From the NCBI GenBank assembly GCA_949751835.1, contig CATKHK010000061.1:1-64000 (forward strand): a stretch of DNA of 64,000 nucleotides. The letters run 5' to 3'. Under the pieces are notes generated by a model. It was not told the origin of the DNA. It made no database searches and worked only from the letters and a program-made list of their open reading frames with translations. Positions 31,764 to 43,838 of the stretch are shown here, one piece after another. The stretch is from Blepharisma japonicum (lineage: Eukaryota; Ciliophora; Heterotrichea; Heterotrichida; Blepharismidae). Made by a program: the position numbers and the translations under genes. Within the stretch, counting starts at the first letter, position 1. The number at the start of each line of letters is the position of its first letter.

Positions 31764-32181
31764 ATAAGCAAGGTAAACATGAAATAACTGAATTTTACAT
31801 ATTACATCTAAAAATTGATTAAATATTATATAATTCTATTTTAGAAAATAGACTCATTTAATATTAAAATTTTAAATTTGAGCTGTAAATTTTCACTTTT
31901 TACAAAGCCATTAATAATTTCTCTTCAATTTTTGCTTTGAAGCAGCTAAAAGCGGAAATATTTCCCATTAAAATAAAAATCCTCAACCATTTTTAGTTGA
32001 AATAAAATGTTATCTCTCATTTTCTTATTTTATAAAAGTTATTTTCTTTTATTTTACCAAATTCACTTCTCGAATTGTTTCAATTCTCTTAAATCCTTGA
32101 CTTTTTTCTCTATTAATTTATATATTTTTTTACTAATATTATTTTCCATACGAATTTGAGTTTATTTAAACAATCACAAAC
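31764..32181. other. AT-rich intergenic region, nothing recognised
   Basis: No coding frame or RNA gene was seen between Nup155 and the RING-finger gene, which are on the same strand. It holds the RING gene promoter. Confidence 0.55.
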
Positions 32182-32733
32182 ATGCCGTCTATATATTTTA
32201 AAACCAAGATGGAACTTGATCTCAAGCTCAGTCAAAGCATCGAATGTCCAATTTGTTTGGACATGCTATATGCCCCCGTCTCTACCCAATGTGGGCATAA
32301 CTTTTGTATGTCCTGCCTAGAAGAAGTTGTTCGAAATCGATTTTATCATGCGAAATGCCCAATCTGCCGAGCTATCCTCCCAGCTTCAGGCTACAGAGTA
32401 AACCACCTCCTTGAAAATTTCCTATCAATGCTGTTCCCCAAAGAATACCAATTAAGAAGCCAAAGCAGCAGTAATCAAGCAGCCATAAAATTACGCTACA
32501 GAATGAGAATAAAGCACGGTATCAAACTAGCAATAATTATCTGTATTGGAATTGCAGCAGGATGGTGCGCAAGAAAAGCGCTACCTGAATTAAAGCTTAG
32601 GGCTATTCTCAGACTTCTTTCCAAACTGCTTTCATTTATTTTCACAATCATCTGTGGGCATTATTCAGGATTCGGCCAAATGCTCATTTCGAACTTTGTT
32701 ACAACACTATTCAGATCAAGCATCGTCTGGTAA
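32182..32733 (+). CDS. Membrane RING-finger protein (probable E3 ubiquitin ligase)
   Basis: A 183-residue protein. A C3HC4 RING finger covers about residues 22-63: CPICLDMLYAPVSTQCGHNF, then CMSCLEEVV and KCPICR, with all eight zinc ligands present. Two hydrophobic helices follow (IIICIGIAAGWCA and LLSFIFTIICGHY), so the protein is probably membrane-anchored with the RING facing the cytosol. RING proteins bring E2 enzymes to substrates for ubiquitination; the target is unknown. The PHD-finger gene follows 57 bases later. A second Met at residue 10 could be the real start. Confidence 0.85.
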   Translation: MPSIYFKTKMELDLKLSQSIECPICLDMLYAPVSTQCGHNFCMSCLEEVVRNRFYHAKCPICRAILPASGYRVNHLLENFLSMLFPKEYQLRSQSSSNQAAIKLRYRMRIKHGIKLAIIICIGIAAGWCARKALPELKLRAILRLLSKLLSFIFTIICGHYSGFGQMLISNFVTTLFRSSIVW

Positions 32734-32790
32734 TCAAAATTCTCTATACTTATTTGAGTATCTTTAATGTTAATAAATTGATAAAATAAT

Positions 32791-33378
32791 ATGCCCAAAC
32801 AAGTAATTCAGCCGATATCTCTCCTCAAACGAAATTTAAAGTCGAAGCAGCAAATTTTCCACGTTAAAAGTACCCCGAAAATCCTGTCAAAATATAAGTA
32901 CAAGAGGAAAAACTCAGTAGATCTCCAACAACAGTTCACGAAATCAGAGACCACAGAGATCCAAGCAATTGAATTTGAAGCCCTCCCGAAGACTTTGCAA
33001 GCGTATTTCAAGACTTCGCAGATGAAAAACCACATAAAGCCGGACAGATACGCTTCGCAAGAAATTCCTGAATTTCACCACAAGGAAAAACCAAGCTCGC
33101 CTCAGCCTCAAGTAAAGAGCACAACAGAGAAAGTGGAAGATGGGACTGTTTACTGTATATGTAATAGACCTTACCAGCAAGGAGAAATCATGTTTAAGTG
33201 TGAAGGATTTTGCGGCAATTGGTATCATCCGAATTGTATCAATATGCAGGCAAGCGAAACGGAGAGGCAGCTTAATACCAATGAGAGGTGGTACTGTCCG
33301 GAGTGCTTACAAACCGCGATTGAGGTCATGCAAGATTCGAGCGTTGTCAAAGAAAGTAAAAGAATGAGGGCTAATTAA
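32791..33378 (+). CDS. PHD-finger protein
   Basis: A 195-residue protein. The first 110 residues are basic and disordered. About residues 120-170 form a C4HC3 PHD finger: YCICNRPYQQGEIMFKCEGF, then CGNWYHPNC and WYCPEC, with all ligands present. Trp and Tyr surround the histidine as in PHDs that read methylated histone H3 tails. The setting resembles the CXXC1/ING type of PHD near a C-terminus. Which complex it joins cannot be seen. Confidence 0.85.
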   Translation: MPKQVIQPISLLKRNLKSKQQIFHVKSTPKILSKYKYKRKNSVDLQQQFTKSETTEIQAIEFEALPKTLQAYFKTSQMKNHIKPDRYASQEIPEFHHKEKPSSPQPQVKSTTEKVEDGTVYCICNRPYQQGEIMFKCEGFCGNWYHPNCINMQASETERQLNTNERWYCPECLQTAIEVMQDSSVVKESKRMRAN

Positions 33379-33817
33379 TATAAGATAATAGAATTAATAG
33401 TGATGATAAAAATAGGTGATTTGGGAAGTATACTATAGTGAATATTGAAAATACTAGTAAATTTTGATTTTGACTGAAGCAGCATCATTCATAAAAAGGA
33501 TGAATATGGCGTGGAGAATGTTTTGGCATTTTCTTATTATGTATAAATAAACTTAGTTATTAGAGAGGGGCATGCAATTTTAGCTAAATTATTTGGAATA
33601 CGATTATAAAATATGATTTGAATTATATAATATTTTATAGAACAATTTGTTTAGGATTTGTTTTTTGAGAATTTAATGGCTTGAGAAACCAAATGATGGT
33701 TGTCTATTTTTATTTTCTTGATTTATTTGCATAGTAAATATTAATCGAATTGTCTAGATATAAATTTACTTCCATATTGGTAGTAGTTTCAGGAATTAAC
33801 ATTAATAAGACTAATTA
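33379..33817. other. AT-rich intergenic region, nothing recognised
   Basis: Only one short open frame (about 16 codons near 33500) occurs, too small to support. The flanking genes are on the same strand. Confidence 0.55.
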
Positions 33818-36763
33818 ATGAACTTAAGAACTCCACTTTCCTCGAAATCATCTTCAATTAAACACTCACCAAAGCCATCCCAAGATTTACAACTATTGCA
33901 AGAGTTTATGAGATTTAGCCCGAAGGCTACAACAAAAGAAGCACTTATAAAGCCAAGCAAAAAATTAAATCGTTTGAATTCTGATGGGAACATTCCTGAT
34001 ATCTATACTTCATCTCAGGCAGCAAATAAAATACTTTGTCTTGATAGAGCCAAAACCTCTCGAAACTTAAGCTCATATCAAAGTATATCATATTTGCCTG
34101 AAAAAATCTCGAAGCCAATTCCAAGACAAAAAACAATATTGCTCGACACTCTAGGTTTTTCCCCAGAGAAACCCGAGCATAGATTACCTTTAAATCTAAA
34201 GCAGCTTGGAAAATACTCACAAAAAGGAAGTGTGCCCACAAGTGGATGCTGCTCTCCTGTATCAGAGCTAAAAAGACTTGAATCTGAAAATTATGATTTC
34301 GGACTACCTGCAAGCAGAAAAGATGCTGAAATGCTTGTAGAATGGGTTGAAGTAATGCTATCTAAAGCATTACAAGAGCAGAATGATGACCCTGACAAAC
34401 TATTTGAAAGTACTCATATGATTTATTCAACCTGCCTTAATGAAATAATTCGACAAGTAAGTGTTCAATGCAAAGAAAGAGGGATGCTCATGGGAAAAGT
34501 TTGGAACGCCTATCAAGCTTTATTTGAAAAAGCTCTCAGCATCAGCAAATCCAAACTTGAACTGGTAGAAGAGCGGTATATTAATGATAGGAATCGCATT
34601 CACAAAATGTATGGAGAACAAGTTAACGACCTTGAAGAAAAGGTCAAAACTTTAAGTGAATCAATCCAGCCACTAATGGAAGAGCTTGCAGCCAAAGAAG
34701 AAATCATTAGAACTAAAAACTTAAAAGAAGAAAAAATAGGGCAAAGAGTCGAAATAATTCAAGACCATTATAAAGAAATCAAAAAAGAAGTGTTGATTCT
34801 TAGAGAAGAAAACAGAGTTCTAAAAGCGAGGATTGAGAATACTGAAGTAGTTTATGAAGAGGATACAAATGGAAACTTAAGAAGGAGGAAAAAGACACAA
34901 AAAAAAATAAAGCCAAAAAATGAGCAAGATATTGAAAATGTTTTAAAAAGCGACCCTGTGTTAGAAAATATACAAGAGGTAAATATTAATGAAAATATAG
35001 AAGCATTGTCAAAGAAAATAAAAATTAATGAAAAATGCGAAAGAGATATGTTCCAGCAAGACGATTTTAAAGATGCAGAAACTGAGATGCCAGTAGTTGT
35101 TTATGCAGATAAAGAAGTAATGACTGATGTGCAGGATCTGTGTGGTGATAGCATTGGAATTAAGAAAAGAAGAGCTAAACCATCTCAAACAGTTGTAGTA
35201 AATGGGCTCAGCAAAAGAGATGACGATGTAGAAATGTTTTTCAATCAAATTGCAAAAGAAGAAGACGATGTCCTTATTGTTGTTGGAAAAGATGACGACC
35301 CTGAAGTGCACGAAATGAAGAAAAAGCATAATCACATTAAAAAGCTAGTCTATACCTTACGAGAAGAAATCTTTGAAGAAATGAATTTCGAAGACATGCC
35401 CCACTCAAAACTCTTAAACTTACTCTATAAAAGTTTCAACCAAGCACTAAAAGTCCTTTCAAATCATCCTTTAGAAACTCTACCAGACACCATCAAAGAA
35501 AGCGACGAAATCACTGACGAAGAAGCCAATTTCAAAAGAAAGCAAAGACTCTTAGAAACAATTGCATATGTAGAAGACGAAAAGAAAGTAATCAGAGACA
35601 CTGCAAGAGAAGCTTTATCTACGATAAAACGAGTTATCTCGACTCCAGTCCACAAGCTAAAAAATGTTATGTTCAAAAAAATGCTACTCAAATTAATCAC
35701 GCAATTTTATGAAGACAAATATAAGGACTCTGAAGAAAAAGAAGAAGAGTTTGGAGTCTATGTATTTCAAGCTTTAATTAAAAAGTTTATAATGAAAAAA
35801 GCTGCAGAAAATAGATTTAACCATTTATTGTCAAGCTGCATGAAGTATAAATCAATCAAAAGGGTTAGGGTTTTCGCTAGATTTGTAGGTCTTTATGAGC
35901 CTTATGATGCAGAAGATTTGAAATTCTATTTGGAGTGCCTCAATTTCTTAAATAACTCCCTCTCAGGAAAAATGGTCACTAATAATGAAAGCGCAGAAAG
36001 CATTAAAGTCCCGTTTGTAAGGTGCATTGAGTGTATAAAGCATTTTGAAAAACGCATTCCTAGAGAAGAAATAAATGATCTGAAAGAAAAAATAGAAAAA
36101 TTCAAAGAGCAGGATAAACAGAACAAGAATGGAGTCATAGATGTTGATACCTTCCTTGAATTTTTAGTTGATTTGTATCACGCAAATAAGCAAGATCATA
36201 TGAATTTTATGAGGTGCATATACGAAGCTGCAGATTTAAATGAAGATGGCTATTTAGAACGAAAAGAGTTTGAATTATTACTCAGACATGTATCTTGTGT
36301 TAAATTTTCGCCTAAATTGGCAAAGCAGCTATTTGATGCTTATTGTGAGTCATTTTCATCAGATGAGGATGAAAATGTCAAAGCAATTTCCTTTGAAAAC
36401 TTGTGTGAGTTAAATACAAAGCATCAAGTATTTACATTAGAATCAATGCTAAAGCTAGCTGAAGTGATAACGCAATCAGAAGCTGATGCTAAATTGAAAG
36501 AAGTTCAGCCCAATCTTGAAGACTATATCACTGAGATATATTGGAGATTCAGTGAGTCTACTGTATATGAAGACCATCTTGAAGAAATTCATCATCTTGT
36601 TGAAGCATTAAGATATAAAATGAGAGTATACAGCAAGCCTGAAGGTGTATGACTTGGGTTCAAGATTCTAGAAGAAGAATCTAAAAGAGTTATAATAAGC
36701 CAAAGACTGAGAGAATCACTTCCATTGATTGGCCAATGTATTTTAGAAGAGGAGCTTTATTAA
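33818..36763 (+). CDS. TSNAXIP1-like coiled-coil protein with an EF-hand
   Basis: A 981-residue frame that passes one TGA (36650-36652) and ends at TAA 36761-36763. After a disordered N-terminus, about residues 165-260 (ADMLVEWVEVML-like helix, then LNEIIRQVSVQCKERGMLMG) match the N-terminal domain of translin-associated factor X-interacting protein 1, found in ciliary and sperm-tail proteins. A long coiled coil and an acidic region follow. Near residues 806-818 is an EF-hand loop, DLNEDGYLERKEF, with D, N, D and E in calcium-binding positions. Ciliates have a family of such large calcium-responsive cytoskeletal proteins. The ciliary role is inferred from the domain. Confidence 0.75.
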
Positions 36764-36904
36764 TGGATATAAAATATTCCATAACTTAAAGTAATATTAT
36801 ATAAGAGAACTGTCCAGTTAATGTTAAGGCAAGTAAAATTGAATGATTTTTATTTCATAATTAAATCAAAAATCTTGTGTTGATTTTCGATAAAGTTGAA
36901 TAAA

Positions 36905-37246
36905 TTATCCCCATGGATACATATTTTCTCTACTGTACACTTCTCGGTGTTCTTGACACACTGCTAATGGTCCACAAAAGAGGTGGGTGATACAGTCTCC
37001 ACAGCAAGAACCATCTATTAGGTAGCGATCTCTAATTTTTGTTCGATTTATTGCTGCCCCGATGCAACAACATAAAAATGAACAGCAAAATGAATGATAG
37101 CAAGAATCTCCTGTTGCCTTGTGAACAGTTCAGGCTTGATATATGCAGCTTCCCCCTGGACAAAAGAGACAAACAAATAAGCAGCTGCACATATCATTCA
37201 TGCAGCCACAAAGTGGCTGCTCCCATCGTATCACATTTCTCGACAT
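36905..37246 (-). CDS. PLAC8-family Cys-rich protein
   Basis: A 113-residue frame from ATG 37244-37246 to TAA 36905-36907 with one TGA as Trp; under the standard code it has no long open frame. The pattern is that of PLAC8/Cys-rich domain proteins: an early CGC, a Cys-rich hydrophobic core (CSCLFVCLFCPGGSC, then CCSFLCCCIGAA), the IRDRYLIDGSCCGDC segment and a final FCGPLAVCQEHREV. Members include plant cell-number/cadmium-resistance proteins and animal PLAC8, which act at membranes. The exact role here is unknown. It converges with the EF-hand gene, with about 140 bases between stops. Confidence 0.88.
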
Positions 37247-37448
37247 TGTAAAGATTATTAGAATAAAATGCTATAAATAACTCTTGATTAAACAATAGTT
37301 TTTCAATTAAGTTCACTTTTTATAATACTCTAACCAAATATATAAGAAACGTCATTTATTAATATAATTACTTTAGTTTCTCAATTGCAACCATGCAAAA
37401 TTACATGAGCAGCAACAAAAGGGTCAAGTTCAAATTAATTCAATTAAA

Positions 37449-37757
37449 TTATAGTTGTGGTATGTCTTTTGCTATTCTCACAAAATCTGCTGGGATTTCA
37501 ATTTTCAGAAGCTTGATGAGCAATATTGTGAAATAAATTGATGGCATAAAGATCAAAGCTCCTAAAACCCAAAAAGTTGAGCCAAGCACTGGATTGATGT
37601 TTGTAACTTCTTCAATAAATCCAATAAGTATTAAAAAGCCACCAAAAACTACACCGGTAATATAGATGAGTAAAGTGCATGATGGAAAAGGCGGCATTGG
37701 CTCTACAGATATACGAGATATGTCGAGATGAGACCTTTGCCTATTAATTTCATTCAT
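37449..37757 (-). CDS. TMEM230/TMEM134-like two-pass membrane protein
   Basis: A 102-residue protein. A polar N-terminus of about 25 residues is followed by two membrane helices (LLIYITGVVFGGFLILIGF and STFWVLGALIFMPSIYFTIL) and a C-terminal tail ending AKDIPQL. Size, the PxxPF-like entry to the first helix, the F-x-P in the second helix and the final DIP resemble the TMEM230/TMEM134 family, which is linked to vesicle traffic in animals. The similarity is modest. Confidence 0.6.
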   Translation of the reverse strand: MNEINRQRSHLDISRISVEPMPPFPSCTLLIYITGVVFGGFLILIGFIEEVTNINPVLGSTFWVLGALIFMPSIYFTILLIKLLKIEIPADFVRIAKDIPQL

Positions 37758-37895
37758 ATTTTTATTTTAAACTTTTCAAAATAATATTTAAGTATTTAAA
37801 TCTTTAAGAATGCTAAAATGATTAAAATTTTAAAAATAATTATTTAGCAGAACAGAAGACATGAAATATTAAAAGATATCTAAAGTTAATCATGA

Positions 37896-38801
37896 CTAGA
37901 ATTTAAGATATTTATCTTCAGCTTTCTTAAGTTCGTCCATATTTTGCAGTCTGAAAATCTCTTTAACACTCACACAATCCTTTTCTACAGGGACAAGTGA
38001 TTGATTTTCATAGATGAGTTTGGTTGTATGTTGCATAGTTTTCACTGCACTTCTGATATTGTGGTTAGCCCAAATAATCATATTCACTCCCCATTCTCTG
38101 AAACTATCTGTAGGGGTTGTATAGTATTTCGTTGGGACAATAAGAACTGGATGTCTGCGGTTCCATTCTCTCATAAAAGCTTGAATTTCAGTAGGTTCGC
38201 TTAACTTGCTATGCATAAGGATAGCATCAGCTCCAGCCTGTCTGTAAGCTTCAGCTCTTCTCACAGCTTCTTCAAGACCCCATCCTGCAATGAAAGCTTC
38301 TACTCTGGCAACAACTACAAAATCTTTGTCGCTTGCTTGTTCTTTGCAAGCTTCAATTTTTTTACTGAATTCTGTAATATCAGCAAGTTGTTGCTTGGCT
38401 CCATCTAATAAAGAGTTTGTCTTAGGGAAAAGCTTATCTTCAAGGCAAACACCTGCAATTCCTCTTTGTTCGAGCTTCTGAACAAGTCTTCTGGCATTGT
38501 TGAAATTTCCATATCCAGTATCACCATCAAGCAAAATTGGAATTGATGTTCTGTCTGACATAAACTCCAAGACATCTAGGACTTGTGTCCATGAAGCTTC
38601 GTTGCAGTCACGAACACCCAGCTGGGCAGATATAGAAAGGCCACTTCCCCAAATGCCTTTAAAGCCTGCTTCTTCAACGATCACTGCAGACATACCATTG
38701 TGGGCCTCCATGATAAATTGAAGCTCGTTGCTGTGAAGCATTTCTTTAAGTTGGGTGGTTTTTCTTTTGGTAACGAAACTACGAGCTAATCTGCCTAGCA
38801 T
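37896..38801 (-). CDS. Phosphoenolpyruvate mutase
   Basis: A 301-residue member of the isocitrate lyase/PEP mutase superfamily, close to the usual length. The diagnostic PEP mutase motif [10 protein letters not shown] is at residues 121-130. LDGDTGYGN (91-99) supplies the metal-binding aspartates, and [10 protein letters not shown] (53-62) and VARVEAF are also typical. The enzyme converts phosphoenolpyruvate to phosphonopyruvate, the step that forms the C-P bond in phosphonate and phosphonolipid synthesis. The N-terminus ([16 protein letters not shown]) is basic and amphipathic, suggesting a mitochondrial presequence. No phosphonopyruvate decarboxylase or transaminase gene lies next to it. 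The call is secure at family level. Confidence 0.92.
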   Translation of the reverse strand: MLGRLARSFVTKRKTTQLKEMLHSNELQFIMEAHNGMSAVIVEEAGFKGIWGSGLSISAQLGVRDCNEASWTQVLDVLEFMSDRTSIPILLDGDTGYGNFNNARRLVQKLEQRGIAGVCLEDKLFPKTNSLLDGAKQQLADITEFSKKIEACKEQASDKDFVVVARVEAFIAGWGLEEAVRRAEAYRQAGADAILMHSKLSEPTEIQAFMREWNRRHPVLIVPTKYYTTPTDSFREWGVNMIIWANHNIRSAVKTMQHTTKLIYENQSLVPVEKDCVSVKEIFRLQNMDELKKAEDKYLKF

Positions 38802-39436
38802 TTATAATCCACTTATTTTAAAAGGAAATATGTTGAAATAATATGATCAGATGGAATATTATGAAATATATTTATAGAGCTTGGTCTTCTATAAATCTGG
38901 CCAGCATTCGGATTTTTTTATTTAAATGGACACATGTGGCTAAAGGATGATCAATAAATGATAGTGCCTAAATAAGATAATTAAATGCAAATTTAAATAA
39001 TGAAAGCACTTTAAGGCAAAATTAATATTTGAAGCTTGTTTACCGTAAATTGCACTTTGAAAAAATATTAATATATTTCCTCTTTATATTAAATTATCAA
39101 AAAGGCTAAAATTAAAAAATGTTAGTTATTAAATATAATCAATTGCAATTTTAATCAATTTAGATAGATTTCAAATATTCAAAGCTTATTTATATTAATG
39201 TTCAGCTTATAAAGCCACATTAGGCTAATATCTTCTATGCAAGTCGAATTTTTGCAAAACTTGCCATTTTTAAAATGTAGTACAGAATCTCCTTCTTAAG
39301 AGTCCAAAATCGAATAATTTGCCCTATTTTTCATTATAACGATCTCAATTTTTTATCTGATTTAATTTAGTATAAGCAGTATACAAAATTGATATGCACA
39401 TAAGCTAAATAAACGAAAAAACCAAGTAATAAAATC
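38802..39436. promoter_or_regulatory. Divergent AT-rich intergenic region
   Basis: These 635 bases separate the leftward PEP mutase gene and the rightward ISWI gene and must contain both promoters. No coding frame, repeat or RNA gene was recognised. Confidence 0.5.
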
Positions 39437-42319
39437 ATGGCAAGGCTGGATATGGATATTCAAGGACTTTCAAGCGAAGACGAGGCTCTTCCTGGTGAAA
39501 AAGATACTGAGTACGTCCCTGAGTCCAATGCAGGGAGGCCACCAACGACAGCATTTGTAGATTCCCAAACAAAACTTCAATTGCTAATGGACAAAATAGA
39601 TGGCCTAACACACTCATTGAATCAATTTCAACAGCGCCAAAGCACAGCCACAAATATAGGAAAGAGAAGGCATGGACCTGAAGGTGAGGATGAAAAAGAT
39701 CTTGTGAGTACTGATAACACAATCTACACCGTAAAGTTGACTGAACAGCCTAAGAGTATTATAAATGGGGTAATGAGGGAGTACCAATTAGAAGGCCTCA
39801 ACTGGTTGCTGAAAATGAATGCTTGCAAGGTGAGCGCAATTCTAGCTGATGAAATGGGTCTTGGCAAAACCCTCCAAACAATTTCTTTATTATCATATTT
39901 GATCTTGAATGGGGAAACCGCGCCAAGTATTGTTTTAGTCCCTAAAAGTACGCTTTCCAACTGGGTGAAAGAGTTTCAGCACTGGGCACCTTCTATTCAA
40001 GTGTTCGAGTTCTATGGGAACCTTGAGGAGCGTGAGCTGCTAAGACCAAAAGTTCCTAGGACGAACACTTATAATGTCTTACTCACCACTTATGAAATTG
40101 CAATGGCTGAAAAAACTGTACTCAAAGGAGTAAAATGGAATTATGTTATCGTCGATGAAGCTCATCGTATCAAAAACGAAAAATCAGTACTTTCTAGGAT
40201 CGTCAGACTTTTTACAACTAAGCTAAAACTGCTAATTACAGGAACTCCTTTGCAAAATAATTTGCATGAGCTATGGTCTTTATTGAATTTCTTGATGCCT
40301 GAGATTTTTGTGTCTTCTGATGACTTTGATCAGTGGTTTGACCTAAAAAATGCCAATTCTGATAATCAGGATTACCTAGTCAGACAACTTCATAGAGTGC
40401 TAAGGCCATTTATGTTGAGAAGGCTTAAAAGAGAAGTTGAATCCAAGCTTCCTCCTAAAAACGAGCTCTACGTATTTTTAGGTATGACAAAAACACAAAG
40501 AGAACTATACAAGACAATTCTTACAAAAAACATAGAAGTAATCAATGGATTTGGAGAAAGAAGTCAGTATATGAATACCATAATGCAGCTGAGAAAAGTG
40601 TGCAACCACCCTTACTTGTTTGAAGGAATTGAGCCAGGACCGCCATTTGTAGATGGGGATCACATTGTTGATGCATGTATGAAATTTAAATTTTTAGACA
40701 AACTCATCCCAAAACTGATCCAAAATGGCTCTAAAGTTTTGATTTTTACGCAGATGACTCGTCTATTGGACATTCTTGATGACTTTCTCAATATGAGAGG
40801 CTATAGGTTTTGTCGAATTGATGGCAATACCCCTTATCTTGATAGAGAATCCCAAATTGATGAATTCCAAAAGGCAGATTCAAGCGTAAATCTCTTTATT
40901 TTATCTACAAGAGCAGGTGGGTTAGGAATAAATCTCCAATCTGCAAATACTGTAATTATATATGATTCTGATTGGAATCCCCAAGTAGATTTACAAGCTA
41001 TGGACCGAGCTCACAGAATAGGCCAAACAAGAACAGTTACCGTGTACAGATTTGTCACTGAAGGAACTGTTGAAGAAAAAATTGCTGAAAGAGCAGCAAA
41101 GAAGCTAAAAATGGATCATTTAGTCATCCAAAAAGGGGCATTAGCTTCACAAAATAAAGCACCGTCTGCACAAGAAATGAAACAAATTTTGCAATTTGGA
41201 GCTCAGCAGGTTTTAAAAACAACTGGAGAAATTGCAGATGAAGACATTGATACACTTTTGCAATATGCACAAGAAAAAACAGACAAATTAAATGAAGAGC
41301 TTAAAAAATTAGAAGAAACTTTTAATTTAAAAGATCTGAGCTTTGATGGTGCTTTATTATATCAATTTGAAGGTGAAAACTACAAAAATGTGGAAAAAGA
41401 GCATATAAGCTTAGGAAAGCGAAATAGAAAAGCAACTGGTGCTTATGATATGAAGAAAAGTTTACTAGCTCAAAAGAAAGACAAATCAAAAAGAGGATGG
41501 AGAGCTTTAGTAGGTGGAGGGCACCCTCATCAGTTTTTTGATGACGAAGAGCTTGACAAATTAGACCAGAAAGAAGAAAACTGGAACGAATATTTAAACA
41601 CAAAAACAAAAAGGCGAACTCGAGGTGACGCTGCAGCTGATAAGCCGCTAGCTTTTACTGATAAAGATAAAGCTTATAGAAAAGAGCTGCTAAATGAAGG
41701 CTTTGCAAACTGAACAAAACGAGAATTCAATAGTTTTATTAGTGGCTGCGAAATCTTTGGAAAAGACGAGCTTGACAAAATCCAAGAAGAAGTCGGCACC
41801 AAAACTTTAAAAGAAGTAAAAAAATACTCAAAAGCATTTTGGCAGCATTATGAATCTATGCCAAATGGGGCTGAACTTGTGGAAAGAATTGAGCAAGGAC
41901 AAAGAGATAGAGAAAGGCTTTCTAAAATCGAAGCAATCCTTGGGAAGAAAAGGAATAGAATTGAAGCTGGCGAGCCTCTTGACTATCCCTCGGATCCTGA
42001 GCCGACACATTTTAGCAGAGAGGAAGATCAGTTTTTGTTAAAGCAGCTGATAACGAGAGGGTACGGTAATTGGGACGATATGAAAAGCGAAATCCAAATG
42101 GTGCCAGAGTTCAGATTTAACATTTGGTTTCAATCTAAATCATGCGACGAGATTGAAAAAAGATGTGACTATCTATTAGACATCTTAGACGAAGAAAGTG
42201 AAAGCCCAAGAAAGCACAGGGTTATCGAAACAGATAGCACGGAACAAAACAGAACCCGCATCGAAGTGAACCCGGATTTCAAGTGGATCATTATTTTCCC
42301 TAAAATAGTTTTAACCTAA
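39437..42319 (+). CDS. ISWI-type chromatin-remodelling ATPase
   Basis: A 960-residue frame interrupted only by a TGA (41711-41713) that encodes the Trp opening the HAND/SANT region. The ATPase core is complete: ADEMGLGKTLQTISLLSY (motif I), VIVDEAHRIKNE (II), LLITGTPLQNN (III), STRAGGLGINLQ (V) and QAMDRAHRIGQT (VI). SANT-like (EEDQFLLKQLITRGYGNWDD) and SLIDE-type segments are at the C-terminus. ISWI slides nucleosomes and sets their spacing. The N-terminal region before the core is about 100 residues and acidic. It ends only 8 bases from the stop of the convergent MORN gene. Confidence 0.93.
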
Positions 42320-42327
42320 AACATTAA

Positions 42328-43500
42328 TTAGCTTTGGGTATTCTCTTGTTGGCACATCACTCCGTCTTTCCACTCTCCTTCAATCACTTCTCCGGTTGAC
42401 AGCGTCAAAGTACCTCTTCCTTCTCTTTTATCTCTCTTAAAAGTGCCTTCAAAAACATCTCCTGATTTCCAAGTATATCTTCCCTTTCCATGAAAATCTT
42501 CTTCGTCGAATTCGCCTTCATATATGTCTCCATTCTTAAATCTTAATTCTCCTCTTCCTTGCTTTTTTCCATTGGTGAATTCTCCAATATACACATTTCC
42601 GGAGCTGTATATTCTTTTTCCGTTGCCAGATATGGCACCTTTATTGAAATCGCCTTCATATCTGCCCCAGTCTTTCCAATTATAAACTCCTTTGCCATGT
42701 GGTTTATCATCTTCCCAATATCCTTCATAAGTATCTCCATTGAAATGGGTGATTTTTCCATATCCTGATCTTCTTCCGTCATCATCTAGCTCTCCTAGAT
42801 ATACATTTTCCTTTGGGTACGAAGAATAAGTGGAATAAGAAGAATATCCAATTGACGAGTAGCCTCCATAGTTCGACGATGAGATATAGCTCCTATCGTA
42901 TTCGTCTAAAAGTGCTTTAATCTGAGGGTTGTCTTCTAATTGATGCTTGATTGGGTTTATCACTTGATTGAAAAACTGCTCATCTAAAAAGTTGGACAGA
43001 TTTTTGTTGATCTCAAGGGTTAGGTATTTATCTAAGTGCATAAAGAGTGCTGAAAAAGTTTGCTTTAAATCTTTGTAAATATTGTTTATCGTCAGTGCAA
43101 GGGCGCATAATTTGTCTTCTTCGTTTTCGGCTGCCAACATCGTTTTGGCTTTTTTAAAGAATGCAAGTTCGCTTCCTTGCTTTTTACAAGCTAAACAGAC
43201 CTGCCGAAGCTTATCTTTATTGTTTACAAGGTTATAGACAATTTCATTCACAAACATTTTGACTCTGTTCACTTTTGTAATTTTAAAAACAAGCTCTCCT
43301 TCTAATACGGAAACTGCCCAGCGGTCACAAACTTTTCAAGCTCCATTGATGATATCATCTTCTTTGCTGGAGTCTTTCTGAAGCCAATTTAATTCTTCAA
43401 GGTCTTGGTGGATTTCTGCCCAATTCAGCTCGTTCTCTGCAAACTTAAGAATGGAAGTAAAGGTTTCAGGACATTTAGTTTGCACTTCTTGTTCTTCCAT
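42328..43500 (-). CDS. MORN-repeat protein
   Basis: A 390-residue frame from ATG 43498-43500 to TAA 42328-42330, with a TGA near residue 60 read as Trp. The first 220 residues are helical with no recognised domain, followed by a Ser/Tyr-rich linker (SSIGYSSYSTYSSYP). The C-terminal part holds about seven MORN repeats (YEGYWEDDKPHGKGVY, YEGDFNKG, YEGEFDEEDFHGKGRY, FEGTFKRDKREGRGT). MORN repeats bind lipids or other proteins and are common in ciliate and apicomplexan cortical proteins. The specific role is unknown. Confidence 0.9.
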
Positions 43501-43838
43501 TTTATTATAAGTTTGTGTTTTAAAAGTTAATATTTTAATAGTAAGTATCAGATCAGCATTTTAGTGGATAGAGAGGCATAGATTATTTGATATATTATTA
43601 ACTCTTACAAAAAATTAAATAATCTTTAATAAAAATAAGGCAGTGATTATTCTGAATATGATCAGAGTAAGTGGATTAATTAGTAATCTTATATGATAAA
43701 AGATGCTTAATTCTAAGTATATTCCCAATTGAAATCAAAGTCTTATTTTTAGCTAATTCAGTCATTTTATTAGGCTTATAGGTTAAATTTCACATATTTC
43801 TACTTTTAATGTTTACACATCATCATTTGTAATATAAA
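43501..43838. promoter_or_regulatory. Divergent AT-rich intergenic region
   Basis: This lies between the leftward MORN gene and rightward ALG7. No open frame or RNA gene was seen. Confidence 0.5.

Noticed and set aside
33500-33560. Small plus-strand frame with several Met and Trp (16 codons)
   Set aside because: It is too short, with no splice extension or recognisable motif.
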